Part shown: positions 6,388 to 12,805 of the stretch, one piece after another
How positions within the stretch are numbered: the first letter of the stretch is position 1
Layout: each line of letters begins with the position of its first letter
DNA from: an uncultured Oscillospiraceae bacterium
GTDB taxonomy: Bacteria; Bacillota; Clostridia; Oscillospirales; Oscillospiraceae
Direction: 5' to 3'
Assembly: GCA_947626845.1 (NCBI GenBank)
Contig: CANQTW010000027.1
Coordinates: 1 to 34,358 of the forward strand
Length of the DNA stretch: 34,358 nucleotides
Notes under the pieces: model-generated
Seen by the model: the letters and a program-made list of their open reading frames with translations, nothing else
Told to the model about the DNA's origin: nothing
Databases searched by the model: none
Position numbers and translations under genes: made by a program

Positions 6388-7656
6388 TTGGAACGAAACG
6401 ATATGGAACGGGCCATCCTGGTGGGGCTGGCCGCCGGCAACATGGAGGCGCGGGAGCGCTCCGATGACGTGACCTTGGCCGAGCTGGAGGCCCTTTTGGA
6501 GACCGCCGGCGGCGTGTGCTGCGGCAAGGTCCTGCAGGTAAAGCGCGCCCCCGACCCCCGCAGCTTCATCGGCGAGGGCAAGGTCCGGGAGGTGAAGGAG
6601 CTTTTGGAGGCCAACGACTGTACGCTGGCCGTCTTTGACAACGAGCTCTCCCCCTCTCAGCTCAGGGCCCTGGAGGAGGACCTGGGGGTCCACGTGCTGG
6701 ACCGGTCCCAGCTGATCCTGGACATTTTCGCCGCCCGCGCCCACACAAGAGAGGGGCGGCTCCAGGTGGAGCTTGCCCAGTATAACTACCTTCTCCCGCG
6801 CCTCACCGGCATGTGGACGCATCTTACGCGCCAGACGGCCTCCGGCGGCAAAAGCCCCATCGGCACCCGCGGCCCCGGCGAGACGCAGCTGGAGACGGAC
6901 CGCCGTCACATCCGGCGGAAGATACAGAAGTTAGAGGAAGAATTGGAGTCCGTCCGGCGGGTGCGGGGCACCCAGCGGCGGCAGAGGGAGAAGAACGGCG
7001 TGCCGGTCATCGCCCTGGTGGGCTACACCAACGCCGGAAAATCCACCCTTTTGAATAAGCTCACCGGCGCGGGGATAGAGGCCAACGACAGGCTCTTCGA
7101 CACGCTGGACACCACCACCCGCAAGCTCATCCTGGCCCCCGGCTCGGAGGCGCTGCTCTCCGACACCGTGGGCTTCATCCGCAAGCTCCCGCACCATCTG
7201 GTGGAGGCCTTCAAGGCCACCTTGGAGGAGTTGAGCTACGCCGACATCCTCATCCACGTCATAGATTCCTCCTCCCCGGAGCGGGAGGCCCAGGTGGACG
7301 TGGTGCGGCGGCTCATCGCGGAGCTGGGCGCGGAGGGGACGCCGTGCGTGGACGCCTACAACAAGGCAGACCTGTGCCCCGACCCCGCCGGAATCCCCAG
7401 GGGCGGGAACGCCGTCGCCCTGTCCGCCAAAACCGGTGAGGGGACGGACAGACTGCTGGAAAAGATAACGGAGCTTCTCTCCCGCGGCAAAAAGCGGGTG
7501 ACCCTCCTGCTGCCCTACGCCGCCGGCGGGACGCTGGACCTCCTTCACCGGGAGGCGGAGGTCCACGCCGTAGAGTACTCCGGCGCCGGCATCCTGGTGG
7601 ACGTCACCGTCAAGCCGGAGCTGTGGGGCCAGGTCAGGGAATTTGTGACCCCGTAG
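6388..7656 (+). CDS. hflX: GTPase HflX, ribosome-associated
   Basis: 422 aa. HflX binds the large ribosomal subunit and splits or rescues stalled ribosomes under stress. The N-terminal HflX domain (about 1-170) leads to the glycine-rich SGGKSPIGTRGPGETQLE and a helical linker. The G domain carries G1 GYTNAGKST (212-220), G3 DTVGF (from 259) and G4 NKAD (325-328). The TTG at 6388 is preferred over the ATG at 6403 because AAGGGA (6374-6379) is 8 nt before the TTG and nothing suitable precedes the ATG. The TAG stop is the TAG of a GTAGGGG repeat module (7653-7659), so a repeat defines the end of the gene, although the C-terminus looks complete. Confidence 0.93.
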   Translation: MERNDMERAILVGLAAGNMEARERSDDVTLAELEALLETAGGVCCGKVLQVKRAPDPRSFIGEGKVREVKELLEANDCTLAVFDNELSPSQLRALEEDLGVHVLDRSQLILDIFAARAHTREGRLQVELAQYNYLLPRLTGMWTHLTRQTASGGKSPIGTRGPGETQLETDRRHIRRKIQKLEEELESVRRVRGTQRRQREKNGVPVIALVGYTNAGKSTLLNKLTGAGIEANDRLFDTLDTTTRKLILAPGSEALLSDTVGFIRKLPHHLVEAFKATLEELSYADILIHVIDSSSPEREAQVDVVRRLIAELGAEGTPCVDAYNKADLCPDPAGIPRGGNAVALSAKTGEGTDRLLEKITELLSRGKKRVTLLLPYAAGGTLDLLHREAEVHAVEYSGAGILVDVTVKPELWGQVREFVTP

Positions 7657-7703
7657 GGGCCGGTATAGGGCCTTACGGGCCGCTGTCCGATGGGGAAAGG
7701 AGA
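7653..7703 (+). repeat. Fused remnants of repeat families A and B between hflX and the YigZ-family gene
   Basis: Starts with GTAGGGGCC (family A head) and ends with ccgatggggaaaggag, the core of family B (compare 11439-11454 and 12828-12843). The 52-bp intergenic region is therefore nearly all repeat, and the AAAGGAG used by the next gene is part of it. Confidence 0.55.
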
Positions 7704-7708
7704 AGACC

Positions 7709-8347
7709 ATGCCCGACTACATCATTCCCGCCGGGGACGGCGAAATCGAATATGTGGAAAAACGTTCCCGGTTCATCGGGCGGGTGTGGCGCGTGGAGAG
7801 CGAGGCCCAGGCCCTGGAGCGCCTGCGGGAGACACGGGAACGGCACTGGGACGCCACCCATAACGTGTACGCCTACGCCCTCCATGAGGGCGGACTGATG
7901 CGCTATTCCGACGACGGGGAGCCCTCCGGCACCGCGGGGATGCCGGTGCTGGACGTCTTTCGCAAGGCGGGCGTCCAGGACTTCTGCTGTGTGGTGACCC
8001 GCTATTTCGGCGGGATACTTCTGGGCGCCGGGGGACTGGTGCGGGCCTATGCCAAATCCGCCGCCCTGGCCCTGGAGAAAGCGGGAAGGGCGCGGATGAC
8101 GCCGCTTTTGGAGCTGTCGCTTCTCTGCTCCTACCCCCAGTACGAGCGGGTACGGGCGGAGCTTGGCCGCGCCGGCGCCCTCCTGGAGGACACCGTTTTC
8201 GGGGCCGATGTGGAGCTGAAAATCGCCATGACGGCGGAGAATTACGCTGTTTTCGCCCCGCGTATCACCGATCTGACCGCCGGGACGGCGCTTTTGGAGG
8301 TCACCGGCCAGTCCATGCGGCCAGTGCCCCTGGAGGAATTATCATGA
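7709..8347 (+). CDS. YigZ/IMPACT family protein
   Basis: 212 aa of the YigZ (UPF0029/IMPACT) family. The N-terminal domain has the signature YSDDGEPSGTAGMPVLDV and VVTRYFGGILLGAGGLVRAY; the C-terminal domain (about 135-205) is the ferredoxin-like UPF0029 fold. Eukaryotic IMPACT acts in translational control; the bacterial role is unclear. AAAGGAG (7696-7702) precedes the ATG. Its stop overlaps the start of the next gene in ATGA (8344-8347), so the two are translationally coupled. Co-transcription with hflX is likely. Confidence 0.9.
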   Translation: MPDYIIPAGDGEIEYVEKRSRFIGRVWRVESEAQALERLRETRERHWDATHNVYAYALHEGGLMRYSDDGEPSGTAGMPVLDVFRKAGVQDFCCVVTRYFGGILLGAGGLVRAYAKSAALALEKAGRARMTPLLELSLLCSYPQYERVRAELGRAGALLEDTVFGADVELKIAMTAENYAVFAPRITDLTAGTALLEVTGQSMRPVPLEELS

Positions 8348-9666
8348 AAAGAATTGTCGCGATTTTTCTGACGCTGAGCCTTCTCCTGGCGGCTCTGGCC
8401 GGGTGCGGCGGAGGAGAGGAAAAAACGGAGTCCACGCCCTATACAGCCGCACAGATCGCCGGGACCCTGGCCGCCTCCCAGGAGGAGCTGCCCGCCCTCT
8501 ACGCCGTCACGGCTGAGGACCCGGAGTTCGCCCCGTACAGTATGCTGTACCTGGGGGACGATGCCGGAGCGTGTCGGGACGGGGTCATCTGCAGTCCCTT
8601 CGGCGTCACCGCCTGCGAGATCGCCGTTTTTGAGATGCCCGATGCCGCCTCCGCCGCCGCCTGTGTCCAGGCGCTGACGGCCTACCGGGACGAGCGCGTA
8701 GGCGCCTTTTTCGGCTACGCCCCCCAGGAGGCGGAGCTGGCCGAGACGGGCCTTGTGCTGACCGGCGGACGCTTTGCCGCCCTTGTGATCTGCCATGACA
8801 ACGACGCCGCCCAGGCCGCCTGGAAGGGGTGCTTTGCCGCCGACCCCGGCCCCGCGCCGTCCCTTTACGACTATGTATCCCCCCTGCCGGAGCCGGACAC
8901 GACGCCCGACACCGAGCCTGACACTACGCCCGATACGACGCCTGATACCACACCTGATACCGCGCCGGATACATCGCCTGACACGACGCCGGATACGACG
9001 CCGGATACCGCGCCGGATACAACGCCGGATACGACAACGGACACCACGCCCGATACCACGACGGAAAAGCCGGATGTGTACGACCATGACGCCGTGGTGG
9101 GGGCCTTTGCAAGCGGCGATCCCTCCGGCCTTACGCCGAAGAATCTGGCTGTGTACAAAAAGTGCCGCAAGATCATGGACAGGGTGATACAGGACGGTAT
9201 GACGCTGGTGGAAAAGGAGCTGGCCATCAACGACTATCTGGTTTTCAACGCCCGGTATGACCCGGCGGAGCTGACCAACGGGCCGGTGGGCGTCCCCGAC
9301 CCGGATAACGACAACCCCTACGGGCTTCTTGTGCACGGGGTAGGGATCTGCCTGGGGTACACCACGACCTTCCAGCTGTTCATGGACCTTCTGGGCATCG
9401 AATGTATGACCGTCCACGGCTGGGCCTACAACAGAACCGAGGAGCACGCCTGGAATCTTGTCCGGCTGGACGGGGAGTGGTACGCCGTGGACGTGACCTG
9501 GAACGACCCGGTCTTTGGCGATGGGGAACCGCCCTATTTCATCCAGGCCGCCTATGCCCACGCCTACTTCAACGTCACCAGCGACTTTATGCGGGGGTCG
9601 GATCACCAGTGGGACGGCGATGTTCCCGAAGCCACGGGCACCCGCTGGGCGTACTGGAATCTGTGA
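8344..9666 (+). CDS. Lipoprotein with Thr/Pro/Asp-repeat linker and transglutaminase-like domain
   Basis: 440 aa. The signal peptide ends in the lipobox LAGC (lipidated C21). Residues about 33-165 form a globular domain resembling DUF4358-type lipoprotein modules (tentative). Residues 184-240 are a low-complexity linker of repeated PDTT-type units. Residues about 265-440 are a transglutaminase/cysteine-protease-like domain with the triad C336 (GICLGYTTTF), H368 (EEHAWNLV) and D383 (DVTWND). Bacterial proteins of this build are surface exposed; whether this one cross-links, cleaves or only binds cannot be told. The start ATG overlaps the stop of the preceding gene. Confidence 0.85.
   Translation: MKRIVAIFLTLSLLLAALAGCGGGEEKTESTPYTAAQIAGTLAASQEELPALYAVTAEDPEFAPYSMLYLGDDAGACRDGVICSPFGVTACEIAVFEMPDAASAAACVQALTAYRDERVGAFFGYAPQEAELAETGLVLTGGRFAALVICHDNDAAQAAWKGCFAADPGPAPSLYDYVSPLPEPDTTPDTEPDTTPDTTPDTTPDTAPDTSPDTTPDTTPDTAPDTTPDTTTDTTPDTTTEKPDVYDHDAVVGAFASGDPSGLTPKNLAVYKKCRKIMDRVIQDGMTLVEKELAINDYLVFNARYDPAELTNGPVGVPDPDNDNPYGLLVHGVGICLGYTTTFQLFMDLLGIECMTVHGWAYNRTEEHAWNLVRLDGEWYAVDVTWNDPVFGDGEPPYFIQAAYAHAYFNVTSDFMRGSDHQWDGDVPEATGTRWAYWNL
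8893..9063 (+). repeat. In-gene tandem repeat encoding PDTT-type units
   Basis: About fourteen consecutive 12-bp units encode Pro-Asp-Thr-(Thr/Ala/Ser/Glu). The codons vary (gat/gac, acg/acc/aca), which indicates an old array. Such arrays change length by slippage and act as flexible wall-spanning linkers. Confidence 0.9.
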
Positions 9667-9689
9667 GCGCACCTTTGCCGACAATACGT

Positions 9690-9718
9690 ATTATATCACA
9701 ATCATAAATTATTGTCAA
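9690..9718 (-). promoter_or_regulatory. Perfect consensus promoter on the minus strand with no gene behind it
   Basis: On the minus strand: TTGACA (9713-9718), exactly 17 bp, TATAAT (9690-9695), with TG one base upstream of the -10. The 10-bp palindrome AATACGTATT (9683-9692) overlaps the -10 box and the predicted start. It points into the 3' end of the plus-strand lipoprotein gene; no minus-strand gene lies downstream before 6172. A product would be antisense RNA. Confidence 0.7.
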
Positions 9719-9751
9719 GTACTTTTTTATAATTTTTTTAAAATATTTTTT

Positions 9752-9836
9752 GACCCCGCCTTTTGGGGAATTTCCGCCCCGCCAGGGCGGCGGAGGGCGC
9801 CCGCCTGACAGGCGAGAAGGCTCGCCATCGCCGCAA
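9752..9836. repeat. GC-rich hairpin repeat remnant
   Basis: Contains cgcccgcctgacaggcgag, a short hairpin that recurs at 11004-11021 as gcccgcctgacaggcggg, and other GC-rich dyads. No coding capacity seen. It separates the AT-rich region after the lipoprotein gene from the next promoter. Confidence 0.5.
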
Positions 9837-9884
9837 TTGAAAAAATCCGTCCGGCTGTGGTACAATGACCACAAGTCCGGACGG
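9837..9884 (+). promoter_or_regulatory. Promoter with large dyad upstream of the XRE-TPR gene
   Basis: TTGAAA (9837-9842), 18-bp spacer, TACAAT (9861-9866). A two-part inverted repeat is centred on the -10 box: ccgtccgg (9847-9854) with ccggacgg (9877-9884), and tgtggt (9856-9861) with accaca (9868-9873). Since the predicted start is about 9873, only part of the dyad would be transcribed, which favours an operator over an RNA hairpin. A T-rich run (9885-9893) follows, so termination of upstream transcripts is also possible. Confidence 0.6.
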
Positions 9885-9910
9885 TATTTTTTTGAAGGAG
9901 ACTTACAAAA

Positions 9911-10939
9911 ATGGAGATCGGAAATCAAATCAAGACCCTCCGCGGGCAGCGGGGGGTGACGCAGGAGACGGTGGCGGCGGCTCTGGGGGTGCTTCCCCAG
10001 ACGGTCAGCAAATGGGAGACGGGGGCCACCGCGCCAGATATCGCGCTGCTGCCGGCCATCTCCGCCTACTTCGGCGTGACCATCGACGAGCTTTTTGCCC
10101 TGACAGACGAACAGAGGGTGGAGCGGATACGCAACATGCTGTGGGACAACCGAGACATCGAGGAGGCGGCGCTGGACAGGGAGGCGCAGTTTCTCCAGGA
10201 CAAGACCCGCCGGGAACCGGAGAAGGGCGAGGCCCTCATGATGCTGGCCTGGATCGAGAACTTCAAGGCCAGTGCCCACAGACGGCGGGCGGCCTATTAC
10301 GCCAGGCAGTCCCTGGAGAGGGAGCCGGACAACAGGGACGCCCACGGGGAGCTGAGGGAGGCCATGGACGTGGCCTGCACGGACTGGTACAGCGACACCC
10401 ACACGGAGTATATCGACTGGTACAAGGACTTTATCGCCAAAAATCCCACAGTCTGGCGGGCTTACATGTATCTCACCGACGCCCTTGTGCAGGACCGGCG
10501 CTTCGACGAGGCGGAGGCGTGGTGCGATCAGCTGGGGGAGGTGGACCACACTTTCCGCACGCCGGATTGCCGGGCGCGGGTGGCCTGGGCCCGTGGGGAC
10601 AGGGAACGGGCCGCGGCGATCTGGGAGCAGATGTGCCGAGATTTCCCTGACGAGTGGATGGCCTGGGCCTGCCGGGGGGACGGCCTGGCCGCCGAGGGGG
10701 AATATGAGCGGGCCATTGAGTGCTACCGGGAGGCCCAGCGGCATCAGACCCACCCCCGCGCCCTCACCGACCCCTATATGGCCATCGCGCAGCTCTACGA
10801 GCGCATGGGCGACATCCCTGCCGCCATCGCCGCCAACGAGGAGCTGATCGCCGCCCTCCGGGATGACTGGGACATCACCCAGGGGGAGAGCGTGGATGAG
10901 GTGAGACGGGAGATCGAGAGGCTGAAAAAGAAGCTGTAA
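9911..10939 (+). CDS. XRE-family regulator with C-terminal TPR-like repeats
   Basis: 342 aa. The N-terminal Cro/C1 helix-turn-helix (about 1-62) reads IKTLRGQRGVTQETVAAAL and QTVSKWETGATAPD. The rest is helical with several TPR-like pairs, clearest in RFDEAEAWCDQLGE, DRERAAAIWEQMCRDFPDEW, YERAIECYREAQ and MGDIPAAIAANEELI. Similar proteins sense a peptide or protein ligand or act as free-standing regulators; the target is unknown. AAGGAG (9895-9900) precedes the ATG. It is preceded by a promoter with a strong dyad that may be its own operator. No partner gene is adjacent. Confidence 0.88.
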   Translation: MEIGNQIKTLRGQRGVTQETVAAALGVLPQTVSKWETGATAPDIALLPAISAYFGVTIDELFALTDEQRVERIRNMLWDNRDIEEAALDREAQFLQDKTRREPEKGEALMMLAWIENFKASAHRRRAAYYARQSLEREPDNRDAHGELREAMDVACTDWYSDTHTEYIDWYKDFIAKNPTVWRAYMYLTDALVQDRRFDEAEAWCDQLGEVDHTFRTPDCRARVAWARGDRERAAAIWEQMCRDFPDEWMAWACRGDGLAAEGEYERAIECYREAQRHQTHPRALTDPYMAIAQLYERMGDIPAAIAANEELIAALRDDWDITQGESVDEVRREIERLKKKL

Positions 10940-10949
10940 GGGTGAACGC

Positions 10950-11104
10950 CTCGCCCCGGCGGGGGGGGGGTATAAGGTTTCCGCCTTATGGGCGGAGGGG
11001 GATGCCCGCCTGACAGGCGGGGGGGATTTACTTTCTCCTCTTTTGTGTTGACAAAAGAGGAGAAAGTAACAAAGAGGAGAAAAACAACCAGAGGGGGGAT
11101 TTCC
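10950..11104. repeat. GC-rich repeat block with a perfect 17-bp hairpin
   Basis: Holds a run of nine Gs (10961-10969), short hairpins (ataagg/ccttat; cccgcct/aggcggg) and one striking hairpin: 11028-11044 pairs perfectly with 11053-11069 over 17 bp, loop gtgttgac. Part of the right arm (aaagaggagaaa) is repeated at 11072-11083. No gene in 10940-11575. Confidence 0.6.
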
Positions 11105-11122
11105 ACGTCGTCGCAAAAGCCG

Positions 11123-11212
11123 CTTAACCTCGCCCCGGCGTAAACGCCAGGGCTCAGGCGCAGGCTTTGCTCCTCCTCTCCCCATCAAACTTGCGTTTGG
11201 CGGGGGCCCCAC
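11123..11212 (-). repeat. Two-hairpin dispersed repeat (family B), copy 2
   Basis: On the minus strand: ggggcccccg, hairpin of ccaaac with gtttga (11195-11200/11185-11190), GGGGAGAGGAGGAGCAAA, gcgcctgagc, hairpin of ccctggcg with cgccgggg (11145-11152/11133-11140), gcgaggttaag. Confidence 0.75.
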
Positions 11213-11300
11213 CCCCTCTGGACACCCCCTTGAAACGACCAGAGGGGGGCTTGCGAGCCCCCCATCTGGACTCCCCCCAGGGGAACGCCCGCGGGGGAGA
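11213..11300. repeat. GC-rich palindromic stretch
   Basis: Two consecutive hairpins: ccccctctgg pairs with ccagaggggg around a spacer, and ggggggct pairs with agcccccc around tgcg. No reading frame recognised. Confidence 0.5.
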
Positions 11301-11338
11301 TGTTGCGGAAATTGAATACTGCCGCGCACGATCGGAAA

Positions 11339-11384
11339 AATTCGATAGTGCGGCGTGTGGGCCGATGTGGTCATCGGCCCCTAC
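11339..11384 (-). repeat. Family A hairpin module
   Basis: Minus-strand GTAGGGG head (11378-11384) with stem gggccgatg (11359-11367), loop tggt, catcggccc (11372-11380), and the tail that reads acacgccgcactatcgaatt on the minus strand, as at 4380-4399 and 34008-34027. Confidence 0.75.
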
Positions 11385-11416
11385 AAGCACATTGCCCGAA
11401 ATTCGGTGGGACCAAT

Positions 11417-11504
11417 GGGGCCCCCATCGGGCTGTTGCCCGATGGGGAAAGGAGGAGCGAACACTGCGCCTGAGCCGTCACGCTTGCGTGACGGCGAGGT
11501 TAAG
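11417..11504 (+). repeat. Two-hairpin dispersed repeat (family B), copy 3, with a solo T-arm-like end
   Basis: ggggccccc, hairpin catcgggc (11425-11432) with gcccgatg (11437-11444), GGGGAAAGGAGGAGCGAA, gcgcctgagc, hairpin ccgtcacg (11475-11482) with cgtgacgg (11487-11494), gcgaggttaa. It runs at TTAA (11500-11503) into a single copy (11504-11525, one mismatch) of the terminal inverted repeat found at both ends of the element 12893-13165. Confidence 0.75.
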
Positions 11505-11575
11505 GTGACGGGAGTCAAACCCGCGATGACGCCGGCGGCCCCTACGGCGTTTAGGGGGGCATTATGGGTCTACCT

Positions 11576-11800
11576 TTACCGCTCCTGCGGGGGTATGTAC
11601 ACCACCAAATCGTTGACGGCGACGTGGAGGTAGGTGCAGAGCTTGCAGAGAACGCCTGTGTCCAGGAGCCGGAATTCGCCGCCACAGCAGCGGTCAAAGG
11701 TTCTGGGAGATATGTTCAGGTCCTTGCAAATTCTGGTTTTGGATATGCCCCGTTCCGCCAATATTTCTGTCAGTTTGAACTGAAGCTTGCCGTAGTCCAT
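11576..11800 (-). CDS. Small XRE-type helix-turn-helix regulator
   Basis: 74 aa, a bare Cro/C1-type domain: LQFKLTEILAERGISKTRI is helix 1 to the turn, CKDLNISPRTFDRCC the recognition region, and LCKLCTYLHVAVNDLVVY the C-terminal helices typical of short Firmicutes XRE proteins. AAGGAG lies about 6-8 nt before the ATG at 11800. It is second in a minus-strand operon behind the 55-aa gene (24-bp gap), served by the promoter at 12013-12041. Confidence 0.82.
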   Translation of the reverse strand: MDYGKLQFKLTEILAERGISKTRICKDLNISPRTFDRCCGGEFRLLDTGVLCKLCTYLHVAVNDLVVYIPPQER

Positions 11801-11824
11801 GTGGATACTCCTTTGTGTGGTTTT

Positions 11825-11992
11825 TCAGCGCGGTTGGCGGCTTTTCCCGCCGGGCGGGGGAACCTCCGTTATGCTTGATTCCGGCGCGGCCAGGTACATC
11901 TCCTCGCACTTCCGCTGGGCGGCAATCAATATCTTTATGGCCTCCTCCACGGCGCGAAAGAGCGTGAAATACATTTTCTTATAATCCGGCAT
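11825..11992 (-). CDS. Small hypothetical protein (55 aa) paired with an XRE regulator
   Basis: A 55-aa protein beginning MPDYKKMYFTLFRAVEEA. Residues 5 to about 35 form an amphipathic helix ending RKCEEMYLA; the C-terminal 20 residues are proline-rich and probably disordered. GGGGTGAT precedes the ATG at 11992, about 14 nt after the predicted transcript start of a near-consensus promoter. No function is recognised. Coupling with the XRE gene 24 bp downstream suggests a partner, modulator or antitoxin-like role, which is inference. Coding is supported by its good start signals and promoter. Confidence 0.75.
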   Translation of the reverse strand: MPDYKKMYFTLFRAVEEAIKILIAAQRKCEEMYLAAPESSITEVPPPGGKSRQPR

Positions 11993-12012
11993 ATCATCAC
12001 CCCTTTTTGGAC

Positions 12013-12045
12013 ATTTTAGGACATATTGTCCTATTTGTCAATAGG
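12013..12045 (-). promoter_or_regulatory. Near-consensus promoter with operator palindrome in the spacer
   Basis: On the minus strand: TTGACA (12036-12041), 17 bp, TAAAAT (12013-12018). The palindrome AGGACATATTGTCCT (12018-12032) fills the spacer, and a second dyad cctatt/aatagg (12030-12035 and 12040-12045) covers the -35 box. The divergent XRE gene starts at 12085. A bound regulator would block this promoter and possibly both directions. Confidence 0.8.
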
Positions 12046-12084
12046 AACAGGCGCACTGGTGTATATTTACCATGGTGATGACAG

Positions 12085-12297
12085 ATGCGTTTACGGATTC
12101 GGGATCTGCGGGAGGACGCGGATTTGACACAGCAACAGGTCGCTGAAATACTTATGTGCGATCAGTCCCTGTACTCGAAATATGAGCGCGGCGAGCGGCA
12201 GCTGCCCCTGGCGGCGGCTGTTCAACTGGCGGTGTTCTACAAGACGAGCATGGATTATCTTGTTGGATTGACCGATGACCCCGCGCCGCCGAAATAA
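12085..12297 (+). CDS. Small XRE-family regulator, divergent from the 55-aa gene operon
   Basis: 70 aa consisting of one Cro/C1 helix-turn-helix: IRDLREDADLTQQQVAEIL, then DQSLYSKYERGERQLP, then AVFYKTSMDYLVGLTDD, the ending typical of this family. GGTGATG (12074-12080) precedes the ATG. It faces away from the 55-aa/XRE operon across an 92-bp region with overlapping palindromes, so it is the most likely regulator of that region. Its own -10 may be TATATT (12062-12067), with no good -35. Confidence 0.87.
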   Translation: MRLRIRDLREDADLTQQQVAEILMCDQSLYSKYERGERQLPLAAAVQLAVFYKTSMDYLVGLTDDPAPPK

Positions 12298-12365
12298 ATA
12301 TACATACGGGTAGGGACCGGACACTGGCCGGCACGTCTTCCGAATTCCAGAGAATTGTTCGTTAT

Positions 12366-12772
12366 ACGCTGTAGGGGCCGCCTCTCTTGGCGGCCCGAAC
12401 ATAAAATACGCGGCGAAGCCACAACCGTTTTGGGGCGGGTGATGCGGAAATTCGATGGACGGGTGCGTTTTAAAAGAGATTTTCAGAAATTCGCAACCAA
12501 CCATCCGTAGGGGCCGATGACCACATCGGCCCATCCATCGAATTTTCGGGAATCTTTCGTTAGACGCCGTAGGGGCGGGTTCTAAAACCCGCCCGTAAAT
12601 CAAATACGCGGCGGAGCCGCAACCGTTTTGAGATGGACGATGTGAAAATTCGATGGGCCGCCGTGGGCGGCGGCCCGTACAAGGTTGTACGATGGATTTT
12701 CAGAAATTCAGACAGGCGTATAGGGAAATTCGATGGTACAGCGTGTGGGCCGATGTGGTCATCGGCCCCTAC
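12366..12772. repeat. Block of five family A hairpin modules in both orientations
   Basis: Plus strand: stem gggccgcc (12375-12382/12389-12396), stem gggccgatg (12511-12519/12524-12532) and stem gggcgggtt (12573-12581/12586-12594), each directly behind GTAGGGG. Minus strand: stem gggccgccg (12655-12663/12668-12676) and stem gggccgatg (12747-12755/12760-12768). The ccaaaacggttgtggc-type module appears inverted at about 12407-12436 and again at 12605-12630. No gene in 12298-13274. Confidence 0.8.
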
Positions 12773-12805
12773 ATGTACATTGCCGGAAATTCGGTGGGGC
12801 GCAAT

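Noticed and set aside
8242-9684. Long open frame on the minus strand opposite the lipoprotein gene
   Set aside because: It mirrors the GC-rich plus-strand gene, is low-complexity (Arg/Gly-rich opposite the PDTT array), and has no ribosome binding site. The minus-strand promoter near 9690 may still make an antisense RNA.
9587-11374. 595-codon minus-strand open frame spanning repeats and the XRE-TPR gene
   Set aside because: It crosses unrelated elements (repeat block, regulator gene, AT-rich spacer), so it cannot be one protein. Its conserved-looking segments are translations of the family B repeat.
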